A stretch of 64,000 nt of DNA from Phytohabitans maris (GTDB lineage: Bacteria > Actinomycetota > Actinomycetes > Mycobacteriales > Micromonosporaceae), in assembly GCF_031085175.1 (NCBI RefSeq), contig NZ_JAVHUY010000036.1:1-64000 (forward strand), written 5' to 3'. Positions 25,045 through 33,428 of the stretch are shown piece by piece. The translations under genes and the position numbers were made by a program. Position 1 is the first letter of the stretch. Each line of letters begins with the position of its first letter. Below the pieces are notes generated by a model. That model was given only the letters and a program-made list of their open reading frames with translations. It had not been told where the DNA came from and searched no databases.

Positions 25045-25452
25045 ATCGACACGGTCCCGCTCCTCACTGAGACGTTCGAGCGCAGCCAGGTCACCCGGCT
25101 GCGCCATGCGGTCGCGTCGTGCGTGGGCAAGGCGGGGCTGGTCGGGCAGCGCCTGGACGACTTCGTGCTGGCGGTCAACGAGCTGCTCACCAACGCGGTA
25201 CGGCACGGGGGTGGCAAGGGCCGGCTGCGGCTCTGGCGCCGGGGTGACGAGGTGATCTGCGAGGTCTCCGACCGCGGCGGCGGCTTTGACGACACGCGGC
25301 TCTCCACCGGCGCCCCGCCGGCCGCCGACGTGCCGGGCGGGTGGGGCCTGTGGCTGGCCGGCAAGCTCAGCGACCGGATGGAAGTGCACACCGGACCGGG
25401 CGGCACCACCGTGCGCATCAGCGCGGTCTTAGCCGAAGAGGGCGCTCACTGA
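25045..25452 (+). CDS. Small HATPase-domain anti-sigma-like ATP-binding protein
   Basis: A 135-residue stand-alone HATPase (RsbW/SpoIIAB family), likely a kinase of STAS proteins or anti-sigma factor. The N-box is NELLTNAVRHGGG; G1 is SDRGGGFDD; the G2-like region is GGWGLWLAGKLSD. The conserved coding frame runs upstream of the first GTG (25123), through DTVPLLTETFERSQVTRLRH. The only start that fits is ATC at 25045, placed 6 nt after tacggt, exactly as in the leaderless genes nearby. If the ATC is not used, the protein lacks its first strand and helix. Its 3' end overlaps the convergent prs gene by 24 bp. Confidence 0.7.
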   Translation: MDTVPLLTETFERSQVTRLRHAVASCVGKAGLVGQRLDDFVLAVNELLTNAVRHGGGKGRLRLWRRGDEVICEVSDRGGGFDDTRLSTGAPPAADVPGGWGLWLAGKLSDRMEVHTGPGGTTVRISAVLAEEGAH

Positions 25453-26367
25453 TTCTCCATTGTGGATGCGGCGCATCGCCTCGGCGAGCGCCGGCGCCAC
25501 CGAGAGTACGCGCAGCTTGGGCACCCGCTTCTCGGCCGGGATCGGCACGGTGTTCGTGCAGACGATCTCCAGTACCCCCTCCTGCTCGCTGAGCCGGCGC
25601 AGGGCGTTGCTGGAGAAGAGCCCGTGGGTGCAGGCGAGCCGGATCGAGCGGACCTTGAGATCGCGCAGGTGCTCCATCAGCTCGATCATGGTGCTGCCCT
25701 TGGCGATCTCGTCGTCCAGCACGATCACGTCCCGGTCGACCACGTCGCCGATCACCGCGCTGATCTGCACCCGGTCGTCCGGGAAGCGCTGCTTGGCCCC
25801 GGCCGCCACCGGCGTGCCGATCATGCGGGCGAAGTGCGAGGCCTCCTTGGCGTTGCCCAGGTCGGGCGAGACCACCACGGCTTCGTCGAGGTCGTACTGG
25901 CGGAAGTGGGCGGCGAGCTCGCGCAGCGCGTGCAGGTGGTCGACCGGTATGCCGAAGAAGCCGTGCACCTGCGGCGAGTGCAGCGTCACGGCCAGGACCC
26001 GGTCGGCGCCGGCCGTCTTGAGCAGGTCGGCCACCAGGCGGGCGCCGATCGAGATGCGCGGCGCGTCCTTCTTGTCCGAGCGGGCGTACGCGTAGTGGGG
26101 CATCACGACGGTGATCCGGCCGGCGGAGGCGCCCCGGGCGGCGTCGAGCATCAGCAGCAGCTCGACCAGGTGCTCCTGTACGGGCGGCACGAGCGGCTGG
26201 ATGAGGAACACGTCGCGTTCCCGGCAGTTGGCCTCGAGCTGGACCTCCAGGCAGTCATTGGCGAAGCGGGACACCCGCACGGGGTGCAGGGGGACGTCGA
26301 GGTGGGCGCAGATCTCCTCGGCTAGCTCGGTGTGGGCGGTTCCGCTGAACACGGCGATGTCACGCAC
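25429..26367 (-). CDS. prs: Ribose-phosphate pyrophosphokinase, atypical paralogue
   Basis: A 312-residue PRPP synthetase homologue. It retains the ATP- and ribose-phosphate-binding segments RFANDCLEVQLEANCRERDV, HYAYARSDKKDAPRISI and the catalytic HSPQVHGFFG. The PRPP-binding loop reads VIVLDDEIAKGSTMIE instead of the usual VDDxIDTGGT, placing it in a separate actinomycete subgroup whose activity is not certain. The GTG at 26367 has GGAG 5 nt upstream. A second canonical prs probably lies elsewhere in the genome. Its role is likely nucleotide synthesis, and purC lies nearby on the same strand, though not in the operon. Confidence 0.8.
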   Translation of the reverse strand: MRDIAVFSGTAHTELAEEICAHLDVPLHPVRVSRFANDCLEVQLEANCRERDVFLIQPLVPPVQEHLVELLLMLDAARGASAGRITVVMPHYAYARSDKKDAPRISIGARLVADLLKTAGADRVLAVTLHSPQVHGFFGIPVDHLHALRELAAHFRQYDLDEAVVVSPDLGNAKEASHFARMIGTPVAAGAKQRFPDDRVQISAVIGDVVDRDVIVLDDEIAKGSTMIELMEHLRDLKVRSIRLACTHGLFSSNALRRLSEQEGVLEIVCTNTVPIPAEKRVPKLRVLSVAPALAEAMRRIHNGESVSALFG

Positions 26368-26423
26368 GCTCCGGATCCTAGGGGCACGACCGAAAGCGCC
26401 CGGTATCGCCTCCAACATGCCAC

Positions 26424-26443
26424 TGGAAAACGCTCTCTTGACA
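26424..26443 (+). promoter_or_regulatory. Promoter/operator candidate of the GH16 gene
   Basis: tggaaaacgctctc (26424-26437) has a CG centre and resembles degenerate LacI-family operators of sugar genes. It is followed at once by ttgaca (26438-26443), a perfect -35. No convincing -10 at 17 bp is seen. The surrounding 26419-26548 segment is AT-rich and holds no gene. Confidence 0.35.
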
Positions 26444-26548
26444 TCATGTTTATCGATCTGCCAAGTTTGTTAACTACATATCGAGCCCCGGCGGGACGCG
26501 GAGCGGAGCGGAGCATTTCGTTGGGTGGTTCAAGGAGGGTGAGGCCAG

Positions 26549-27763
26549 ATGCGGAGAGCCCTGTTGGTCCTGGCGCTCGTGGCGGCCGGCTTGGTCGTGC
26601 CGGCGGCGAGCAGCCCGGCGGTCGCCGCGCCCGGGGCCATGACGTGGTCGGACGAGTTCAACGGTGCGGCCGGCACCGCCCCGGACCCCGGCAAGTGGCG
26701 GTATGACATCGGCGGTGGCGGCTGGGGCAACAACGAGCGGCAGTACTACACGAACAGCACGCGCAATGCCGCGATGGACGGCGCCGGCAACCTGGTGATC
26801 ACGGCCCGCCGGGAAAACCCGTCCAACCTCCAGTGCCACTACGGCACCTGCGAGTACACGTCGGCCCGGCTGCTCACCTCCGGCACCTTCACGCAGACGT
26901 ACGGGCGCTTCGAGGCCCGCATGAAGCTCCCCTTCGGGCAGGGGATCTGGCCGGCGTTCTGGATGCTCGGCACCCCGGTCAACTGGCCCACCAGCGGCGA
27001 GATCGACATCATGGAAAACATCGGCCGCGAGCCGAACACCGTGCACGGCACCGTGCACGGGCCGGGCTACTCGGGCGCCGGCGGCATCGGCGGCGGCTAC
27101 AGCGGGCCGCGCTTCGCGGACGCGTTCCACACGTTCACGATCGACTGGGCGCCGGACTCGATCACCTGGTACGTGGACGGCAACCAGTACTTCCGCATCA
27201 CGCCGGCCTCGCTCAACGGCAACCAGTGGGTCTTCAACCACCCGTTCTTCCTGATCCTCAACCTCGCGGTCGGCGGCAACTGGCCGGGCTACCCGGACGG
27301 CAGCACGACGTTCCCGCAGACGCTCACGGTCGACTACGTACGGGCCTGGGCCTGGGACACCGGCGGCGGCAACCCGCAGCCAGGTGCCGGCGCGATCGTC
27401 GGCCTCGGCGGCAAGTGCGTCGACGTGGCCGGCGCGAACAGCGCCAACGGCACGGCCGTGCAGCTCTGGACCTGCAACGGCACCGCCGCGCAGAGCTGGA
27501 GCAGCGGCGCCAGCTCCTCGCTCCGCGCGCTCGGCAAGTGCCTGGACGTCACCGCCGCCGGCACCGCGGACGGCACGGCCGTGCAGTTGTACGACTGCAA
27601 CGGCACCGGCGCCCAACAGTGGCGGGTCGAGGCCGCCGGCGACATCGTCAACGTCGCCTCCAACAAGTGCCTCGACGCCCGCGGGGCCAGCTCGGCCGAC
27701 GGCACCCGGCTGCAGATCTGGACCTGCAACGGCACCGCCGCCCAGAAGTGGCGCCGTACCTGA
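26549..27763 (+). CDS. Secreted GH16 beta-glucanase with CBM13 (ricin-B) domain
   Basis: A 404-residue extracellular glycoside hydrolase cleaving beta-1,3-glucans such as laminarin or fungal wall. A signal peptide (about residues 1-30, ending PAVAAPG) precedes a GH16 domain (about 33-270) whose nucleophile and acid/base lie in GEIDIMEN. A C-terminal trefoil CBM13 (about 280-403) has three QxW repeats (QSW, QQW, QKW) and the repeated CLDVTAAG-type motif. A good ribosome site (aaggagg) precedes the ATG. It stands alone, convergent with purC, with a strong hairpin between. Confidence 0.93.
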   Translation: MRRALLVLALVAAGLVVPAASSPAVAAPGAMTWSDEFNGAAGTAPDPGKWRYDIGGGGWGNNERQYYTNSTRNAAMDGAGNLVITARRENPSNLQCHYGTCEYTSARLLTSGTFTQTYGRFEARMKLPFGQGIWPAFWMLGTPVNWPTSGEIDIMENIGREPNTVHGTVHGPGYSGAGGIGGGYSGPRFADAFHTFTIDWAPDSITWYVDGNQYFRITPASLNGNQWVFNHPFFLILNLAVGGNWPGYPDGSTTFPQTLTVDYVRAWAWDTGGGNPQPGAGAIVGLGGKCVDVAGANSANGTAVQLWTCNGTAAQSWSSGASSSLRALGKCLDVTAAGTADGTAVQLYDCNGTGAQQWRVEAAGDIVNVASNKCLDARGASSADGTRLQIWTCNGTAAQKWRRT

Positions 27764-27783
27764 GAGACCGCTCTCAGGCTCGT

Positions 27784-27809
27784 CCGGCCCTCGCTTCGGC
27801 GAGGGCCGG
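27784..27809. terminator. Strong UUCG-loop hairpin between convergent genes
   Basis: ccggccctcgc (27784-27794) and gcgagggccgg (27799-27809) pair perfectly around the extra-stable loop ttcg. It ends the GH16 transcript and possibly purC from the other side. Confidence 0.85.
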
Positions 27810-27922
27810 CGCGTCGTGGGCCGGGCGGGCCGGCAGCGGCAGCAGCGTCGCCGCGCGCTGGTCCGGTACGTGCGCCGCCGCGTCGACCTGCGGGTGGGCT
27901 CGCGCGTCCGGGACCGGTGGGT

Positions 27923-28753
27923 CTACCAGGAGAGCCCGGTCAGCCGCTCGTAGACCTCGATGTACCGCGCGCGGGTGGCCGCCACGACGTCCTCGGGCAC
28001 CTCCGGCGCCGGGGGCCGCTTGTCCCACCCGGTGCTGGTCGCCCAGTCGCGCACGAACTGCTTGTCGAACGAGAACTGCGCCCGCCCCGGCTGCCACGAG
28101 TCGGCCGCCCAGAACCGGGACGAATCCGGCGTCAGCACCTCGTCGGCGAGTACGAGCGTGCCGTCCGGCGCCCAGCCCAGCTCCAGCTTGGTATCGGCGA
28201 TCACGATCCCCCGGTCGGCCGCGATCTCGGCACCCCGCCGGTAGACCGCGAGGGTGATCCGGCGCAGCTCCGCGGCGGTCTCGTCACCGACCTCGGCGGC
28301 CACGTCGTCGTACGTGATGAACTCGTCGTGCTCGCCGACCGGCGCCTTGGTCGTCGGCGTGAAGATCGGCTCGGGCAGCCGGTCGGCCTCGACCAGCCCG
28401 GCCGGCAGCGGTACGCCGGAGACCGCACCGGACTTCTCGTACTCCGTTAACCCCAGACCGGTGAGGTAGCCCCGCGCGATGCACTCGACCGGCACCATCC
28501 GCAGCCGGCGACAGCGGATCGCCCGCCCGGCGAACTCCGGCGGCACGTCGGTCGCGGAGATCACGTGGTGCGGTACCAGGTCGGCGAGCTGCTCGAACCA
28601 CCACAGCGACAGGCGGGTGAGCACCGCGCCTTTGTCCGGGATCGGGGTGGGCAGCACGACGTCGTAAACGGACACGCGGTCAGAGGCGACCAGTATGAGA
28701 TCGTCGCCGTCCGCGTACACGTCGCGGACCTTCCCGGAATGCAGCAGCTCCAC
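27923..28753 (-). CDS. purC: Phosphoribosylaminoimidazole-succinocarboxamide (SAICAR) synthase
   Basis: A 276-residue enzyme joining aspartate to CAIR in purine synthesis. Family motifs are SGKVRDVYADGDDLILVASDR (partly quoted, residues 5-24), VECIARGYLTGLG, and the ATP- and metal-site segment IIADTKLELGW/LADEVLTPDSSRFW. The GTG at 28753 is preceded by GAGGAG at 6 nt. It diverges from the mannose synthase gene, sharing a 46-bp promoter region. Confidence 0.94.
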   Translation of the reverse strand: MELLHSGKVRDVYADGDDLILVASDRVSVYDVVLPTPIPDKGAVLTRLSLWWFEQLADLVPHHVISATDVPPEFAGRAIRCRRLRMVPVECIARGYLTGLGLTEYEKSGAVSGVPLPAGLVEADRLPEPIFTPTTKAPVGEHDEFITYDDVAAEVGDETAAELRRITLAVYRRGAEIAADRGIVIADTKLELGWAPDGTLVLADEVLTPDSSRFWAADSWQPGRAQFSFDKQFVRDWATSTGWDKRPPAPEVPEDVVAATRARYIEVYERLTGLSW

Positions 28754-28799
28754 TCAGTGCTCCTCGATGTGCCCGGCGCTAGAGCGCTACCCTAACGCG

Positions 28800-29567
28800 G
28801 TGACAAATGCAGTCGAGTTGCCCGCCCCGTGGTGCGACGCGCGATTGACGGTCGTCGTTCCCACCTACAACGAGGTGGATAACCTGCCCCGACTCGTCGA
28901 GCGGCTCCTCACGCTGCCCATGCCGGGCCTGCACGTGCTCATCGCCGACGACAACTCTCCCGACGGCACCGGCGAGGTCGCCGACAAGCTCGCGGCGGAA
29001 AATCCGGGGCGGGTCACGGTGGTGCACCGGGCGGGCAAGGAGGGTCTCGGCCGGGCGTACGTGGACGGGATGGCCCGGGCACTCGACGCCGGCGCCGAGT
29101 TCGTGGCGCAGATGGACGCCGATCTGTCGCACCCGCCGGAGGCACTGCCCGGCCTGCTCGGCACGCTCATGTCCACCCGTGCCGGCGTGGTCATCGGCTC
29201 GCGCTACGTGCCCGGCGGCGAGCTCGACGAAAACTGGCCCTTCTACCGCCGCGCGCTCAGCGGCTGGGCCAACTTCTACGTCCACACCCTGCTCAACGTG
29301 CGGATCCGTGACCTCACCGCGGGCTTCAAGGTGTGGCGGGCCGACGTGCTGCGCGACATCGGCCTCGACCGCGTGCAGTCGAACGGCTACAGCTTCCAGG
29401 TGGAGATGCACTACCTGGCGACCCAGCTCGGCCACACGATCATCGAGGTGCCGATCCGGTTCGAGGAGCGCACCAGCGGCGCCTCCAAGATGACCACGAA
29501 GACCAAGTTCGAAAGCGCGGTCATGCCGTTTCGCCTGCGCTGGAAGCACCGGGCCAAGGGCGACTGA
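28800..29567 (+). CDS. Polyprenol-phosphate mannose synthase (dolichol-phosphate mannosyltransferase family)
   Basis: A 255-residue GT2 enzyme transferring mannose from GDP-mannose to polyprenyl phosphate, the donor for GT-C enzymes such as the MptB-type protein at 34.9 kb. GT2 motifs are VVVPTYNEVDNLP, IADDNSPDGTGEV, the catalytic QMDADLSHPPEAL and GSRYVPGGE, with DLTAGFKVWRADVL. No membrane domain is fused, as in the catalytic subunit of mycobacterial Ppm1. The GTG at 28800 lies 6 nt after taccct, indicating a leaderless mRNA. Confidence 0.88.
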   Translation: MTNAVELPAPWCDARLTVVVPTYNEVDNLPRLVERLLTLPMPGLHVLIADDNSPDGTGEVADKLAAENPGRVTVVHRAGKEGLGRAYVDGMARALDAGAEFVAQMDADLSHPPEALPGLLGTLMSTRAGVVIGSRYVPGGELDENWPFYRRALSGWANFYVHTLLNVRIRDLTAGFKVWRADVLRDIGLDRVQSNGYSFQVEMHYLATQLGHTIIEVPIRFEERTSGASKMTTKTKFESAVMPFRLRWKHRAKGD

Positions 29568-29570
29568 CCC

Positions 29571-29813
29571 TCAGCGCCCCTTGTTGCGGCGCCCGCGGGT
29601 CACCGCCAGCAGGCTGATCACGATGATCGCCACCACAATCAGGCAGCAGAGGCCGGCGAAGAGCCCGAAGCCGCCCAGGCGGGGCCGGCGCCGGGCAGCC
29701 TCCAGGACCACCTCGTTGTCGGCCGCCCACGCCGCGGCCGGGACGAGCACCGCGGCCACCATGCCGATGAGCACGGCCGTCGCGCGCGCCCACCATCGAG
29801 TCAGAAACGACAT
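29571..29813 (-). CDS. Small secreted/membrane protein, 80 residues
   Basis: An N-terminal signal-like segment (MSFLTRWWARATAVLIGMVA up to AAWAADN) is followed by a short charged stretch and a second hydrophobic segment LCCLIVVAIIVISLLAV with a basic tail GRRNKGR. That predicts a single-pass membrane protein with an external N-terminal part. No family is recognised. It ends 3 bases from the mannose synthase stop (convergent). Confidence 0.6.
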   Translation of the reverse strand: MSFLTRWWARATAVLIGMVAAVLVPAAAWAADNEVVLEAARRRPRLGGFGLFAGLCCLIVVAIIVISLLAVTRGRRNKGR

Positions 29814-29965
29814 AGACCCATGGTCCCCCCTGCGGGCAACACCCGACCGCCTATTCCCAGGCGCGCCGCCGCGGGGTTGTGGACCGCGGACGGTGAGGCC
29901 GCGGGAGCGACGGTCCGGACCACCGCGGACGTCGCGGTAGCTCGAAAAGACTCTCTTGAACGGCG

Positions 29966-29998
29966 ACCGGGGCGCCCTCGCGGTGAGAGCGCCCCGGT
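29966..29998 (-). terminator. Terminator of the subtilase gene
   Basis: accggggcgc (29966-29975) pairs perfectly with gcgccccggt (29989-29998), 18 bases past the leftward stop of the protease gene, followed on the minus strand by a run including CTTTT. Confidence 0.75.
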
Positions 29999-30016
29999 GC
30001 ATCTGTCGATCGTGCG

Positions 30017-33000
30017 CTAGCCGACCGAGCCGATCGCCACGCCGGCGCGGCCCACCACGGCGCCCTCGTCGGTCAGGAGGACCGCCTCGCCGAGGAAGCT
30101 CCGGCCACCGGCCGGCGCCGCGTTGACCGTGACCGTGCCGCTGACCGTGGTCGACGCGCCGTTGGCCAGCGGGGCGACCGTCGACGGCACCGCGATGGTG
30201 CCGAGCGCCGTCGCGAAGAACACGTCGCGGTAGTCGTACGCCGTCGTGCCGGACGGTACGGCGAAGCCGTCGACCTCGATCCGGTACGTGCCCGGGGTCG
30301 GGTTGGAGATGGAGACCGACTCCTCCGAGTCACCGTCGGCGTCGAAGTCCACCTCCTCGTCACCCAGGAACACATAGAGGTCGAGGTCCGCGCCCGGATC
30401 GCTCGGGTTGCCGATCCGCACGTCGAGCCGGGTCGCGCCCGCCGGTACCGCCACCTCGAACGTCTGCACGTCGTGGTTGGCGATGGTGGGACGCTGGGTC
30501 GAGGCGCTGCCGAGCGGCCCGCCCTGCGCCGACACGTTGATCGGTCCGAACTGGTTGGTCACCTTCCAGCTGACCGGGTTGGCCTCGCCGGCCGTCACGC
30601 TCGGCAGGTCGACCACCGGCGGCTCCACCGCGACGCCCTGGATCCGCGCGGTGAGCTGGTACGGGTTGTTGAGCGCCGGCGAGGTGCGCCGGGACTCGAC
30701 CTCGATCTCCCACACGCCCGGCACCGGGTTCTCGTACGACCGCTCCTGCGGCTTGCACGCGGCCGCGTCGGAGAAGTTCGTGTAGCAGGACAGGCTGTTG
30801 TTGTTCTCCTGCCGTACCCCGTGCGGGTTGAACGTGATGAACCGGGTCTGCGAGCCGGTCGCGATGCCGGAGAGGTTGACCTGCAGCGCGGCCGCGCCCG
30901 GCGGCACGGTGACGAAGTAGGTCTCGAACGAGTTGCGGTCCACCTCACCGCTCGCGCTGAACGAGTAGTTCGGCTTCTTCACGTCGTTCGACGCGACCAC
31001 CGTGTTGAGCACCTCGAAGTCCACGATAGACGTCGAGGGATCGTCCACCCGCAGGATCGCGCCGTGCGCGCCCGCCGACGGCTTCGCCCGCACCGTGACG
31101 CTGACGGTCTTGTTCAGCGGGAGCGCCACGCTGCCCGGGGCGGAGAACGTGCCGTCGTTGCCGAGCCAGCTCAGCTTGTGCCGGATGGTGCCGGCCGGAC
31201 CGCTCGTCCGGGTCAGCTTGACCGTGTACGACTTGGACTGTCCGGCCTTGTGCCCGCCGTTCGCCGCGGCGCACCGGTTGTAGATGCCGGTCCCCGTGTC
31301 CGGCGGGGTGAGGAAGTCGGACAGCTCGGTGCAGACCGGCGCCGACGAGGTGTACGTGCGGGTCTGTACGCCACCGCGCAGCAGCTGCCACGCGCCCGGC
31401 ACGTTGACCATGCCGCTGCCCTGCCCGTACGCCGGTACGCCGTCGATCCACTTCGCCGAACTGTAGAGCGCCCGGCGCAGGGCGGCCGGGGTAACGCCCC
31501 GGTCGGTCGCCTTCGCGGCGGAGAGCAGCAGTGCCGCCGCACCCGTCGCCTGCGGCGAAGACATCGACGTGCCGTTGGAGTGGAGGTAGCCCGGCGGCAG
31601 GGAGTAACCCGCCTCGGCCACCGGCGCGCCGGCCTGCCACATCGGCCCGGTGGAGATCGCCGAGCCCGGTGCGGTGATGTTCGGCTTGGTGCCGCCGTCC
31701 TCACGCGGACCGCGCGAGGAGAAGGTGAACAGCGCGTTCTTGACCCGCACCGCCGAGCCGTAGTTGGCCAGCCAGGTCTCCTTGCTGACGCTGGCGGCGA
31801 CGCCGACCACGTCGGTGGCGACCGCGGGGTCACCGGCCGAGTTGACGCCCGGGCCGTCGTTGCCGGCCGAGATGACCAGCTGTACGCCGTAGTCGTTGAT
31901 CAGCCGGTTGTAGAGCTGCGTCTGCGCGTTGTTGCCGTCGTTGAACGCCGGCAGGCCGCCGATCGACATGTTGACCACGTCGACGCCACGGTTGATGACC
32001 AGGTCGGCCATGCCGTCCATGGTCGCCGCGGCGGTGCAGAAGCCGGTCCAGGTGCAGGCGCGGCCGGATACGATCTTCGCGCCGGGGGCGGCGCCGTCGA
32101 AGACCGGGTTGCCGAGCATGTCGTTGGCGGCCGTGATGCCGGCGACGTGCGAGCCGTGTGAGCTCTCCACGAGGCCGATGTTGACGAAGTCGGCGACGCC
32201 GGGCAGACCGGCCGGGGTGGTGTCGACGTCCTCGCGGAACTCGACCGTGAACGGCATCCGCTCGTGCACCGCGGTGGCCGGGTTGTCCGTACCGAAGTAG
32301 CCGACGTCGAACTTCTCCGCGTACGGCCGCATGACGGCGTCGTCGGTGAAATCGAGGTTCTGGTTGCTGTCGACCCGGATGTCGTTGGTCGCCGGGTCGT
32401 ACAGCACGCCGAAGAAGTCGCTGGTGTCACCGTCGCGGTTGACGTCGCCGGCGGGGTCGCCGCCCGCGGTGATCCCCTCGTTGAACCGGTTGATCCGGTA
32501 GGAGCCGGCCGGCGCGGTCCAGGTGGCACCCGCGAACGTGAAGGACGGTCCGTCCACCGTGGTGAGCATGGCGCGCCAGGTGCCGTCGCCGTCGAAGATC
32601 GGATCGGTCGCGGTGAACCAGTCGACGACCTTCCGCTCACCCGTGGACGTGGTCTGCAGGGCGGGGTTGTCGAGGGCGACACCGGAGTCGAGGATGCCGA
32701 TCGTCACGCCGCGGCCGTCCCAGGTCGGGTGCTGCTGCTTGAACTTGACGGCGCCGGTCTCGTTCGTCGGCATGAAGGGGTTGGCGGCCGGCGTGTCCGC
32801 GCCGGGGCCGGCGACGGTCTGCGCCTTCGCGCCCTTGGCGGCGGCCGCGGCCTCCGGGGTCGGGTCGGGCAGCCGGATCGACTCGTTGAGGTCGACGGCG
32901 GCGACGCCCGGCAGCTTCGCGGCCTTCTCCACGGAACCGGTGGGGACGCGGGCCCGGACGTAGCCGATCGAGTCGTACCGCTTGGCGACGGTGCCGCCCA

Positions 33001-33274
33001 GCTTGGCGATCTCGGCCGCGACATCCTTGGCGTCGCCCTTGTCGGTGGCGACGATGAGCATGACGTGCTGCTCACCCTTCGCCTTGGCCTGGGCCAGCAG
33101 GTCGGCGTCGTGCGCGTCGAGGGTGTCGGCCGGTGCGCTCTTGACGTTGTCAGGTGAGTCCGTCGGATCGGCGCTGGCGGGCGAGGGAAGACCCGCGATC
33201 GTCATGCCTGCCGCTACGCCCGACGCGAGCAGCAGGGCAGCGCTACGCCGACCCCACTTGGGGTGTTTTCTCAC
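30017..33274 (-). CDS. Large secreted S8-family serine protease (subtilase)
   Basis: A 1085-residue extracellular protease. A twin-Arg-like start (RKHPKWGRRSAALLL) and signal sequence end near ASADPT. An I9-like propeptide (about 60-140) precedes the S8 domain with Asp in ILDSGVAL, His in SHGSHVAGI and Ser in NGTSMSSPQATG. The His and Ser are separated by insertions typical of long actinomycete subtilases. C-terminal beta-rich domains (about 640-1080) resemble pre-peptidase and bacterial-Ig-like modules with DLDLYVFLGDEEVDFDADGD. The GTG at 33274 has GGAGG 8 nt upstream. It probably degrades external protein; direct repeats and stem-loops lie upstream. Confidence 0.92.
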   Translation of the reverse strand: MRKHPKWGRRSAALLLASGVAAGMTIAGLPSPASADPTDSPDNVKSAPADTLDAHDADLLAQAKAKGEQHVMLIVATDKGDAKDVAAEIAKLGGTVAKRYDSIGYVRARVPTGSVEKAAKLPGVAAVDLNESIRLPDPTPEAAAAAKGAKAQTVAGPGADTPAANPFMPTNETGAVKFKQQHPTWDGRGVTIGILDSGVALDNPALQTTSTGERKVVDWFTATDPIFDGDGTWRAMLTTVDGPSFTFAGATWTAPAGSYRINRFNEGITAGGDPAGDVNRDGDTSDFFGVLYDPATNDIRVDSNQNLDFTDDAVMRPYAEKFDVGYFGTDNPATAVHERMPFTVEFREDVDTTPAGLPGVADFVNIGLVESSHGSHVAGITAANDMLGNPVFDGAAPGAKIVSGRACTWTGFCTAAATMDGMADLVINRGVDVVNMSIGGLPAFNDGNNAQTQLYNRLINDYGVQLVISAGNDGPGVNSAGDPAVATDVVGVAASVSKETWLANYGSAVRVKNALFTFSSRGPREDGGTKPNITAPGSAISTGPMWQAGAPVAEAGYSLPPGYLHSNGTSMSSPQATGAAALLLSAAKATDRGVTPAALRRALYSSAKWIDGVPAYGQGSGMVNVPGAWQLLRGGVQTRTYTSSAPVCTELSDFLTPPDTGTGIYNRCAAANGGHKAGQSKSYTVKLTRTSGPAGTIRHKLSWLGNDGTFSAPGSVALPLNKTVSVTVRAKPSAGAHGAILRVDDPSTSIVDFEVLNTVVASNDVKKPNYSFSASGEVDRNSFETYFVTVPPGAAALQVNLSGIATGSQTRFITFNPHGVRQENNNSLSCYTNFSDAAACKPQERSYENPVPGVWEIEVESRRTSPALNNPYQLTARIQGVAVEPPVVDLPSVTAGEANPVSWKVTNQFGPINVSAQGGPLGSASTQRPTIANHDVQTFEVAVPAGATRLDVRIGNPSDPGADLDLYVFLGDEEVDFDADGDSEESVSISNPTPGTYRIEVDGFAVPSGTTAYDYRDVFFATALGTIAVPSTVAPLANGASTTVSGTVTVNAAPAGGRSFLGEAVLLTDEGAVVGRAGVAIGSVG

Positions 33275-33298
33275 GTACCGTTCCTCCGGGAGTGCAGG

Positions 33299-33338
33299 CG
33301 CCCTGTTGTGCAGGGCGCGACAGGCGAGATCCTGTCGC
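33299..33338 (-). promoter_or_regulatory. Two adjacent stem-loops in the subtilase 5' leader
   Basis: cgccctg/cagggcg (33299-33305 and 33311-33317) and gcgacagg/cctgtcgc (33317-33324 and 33331-33338) are perfect short hairpins sharing one base. They lie 25 to 64 nt before the protease GTG, on its mRNA leader if transcription starts further up. Confidence 0.45.
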
Positions 33339-33394
33339 TTTCTGACAATGGGTGTCACTGCATGGAGAACGGTTGTGACCTTCTCGTGACGTTA

Positions 33395-33428
33395 CTCAGT
33401 ACAATTTAGACAATCACGCTCAGTACAA
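33395..33428 (-). promoter_or_regulatory. Direct repeat ctcagtacaa, 24-bp spacing, upstream of subtilase
   Basis: ctcagtacaa occurs at 33395-33404 and 33419-33428 (on the minus strand TTGTACTGAG), two helical turns apart. The second copy overlaps the last codons of the neighbouring gene. The spacing fits binding of a dimeric activator to the same DNA face; identity unknown. Confidence 0.45.

Noticed and set aside
25123-25452. Start of the HATPase protein at GTG 25123
   Set aside because: It would remove conserved residues of the first strand and helix; the frame continues upstream with family-like sequence.
30473-32161. 562-codon frame opposite the subtilase
   Set aside because: Same antisense GC artefact; the subtilase reading has all catalytic motifs.
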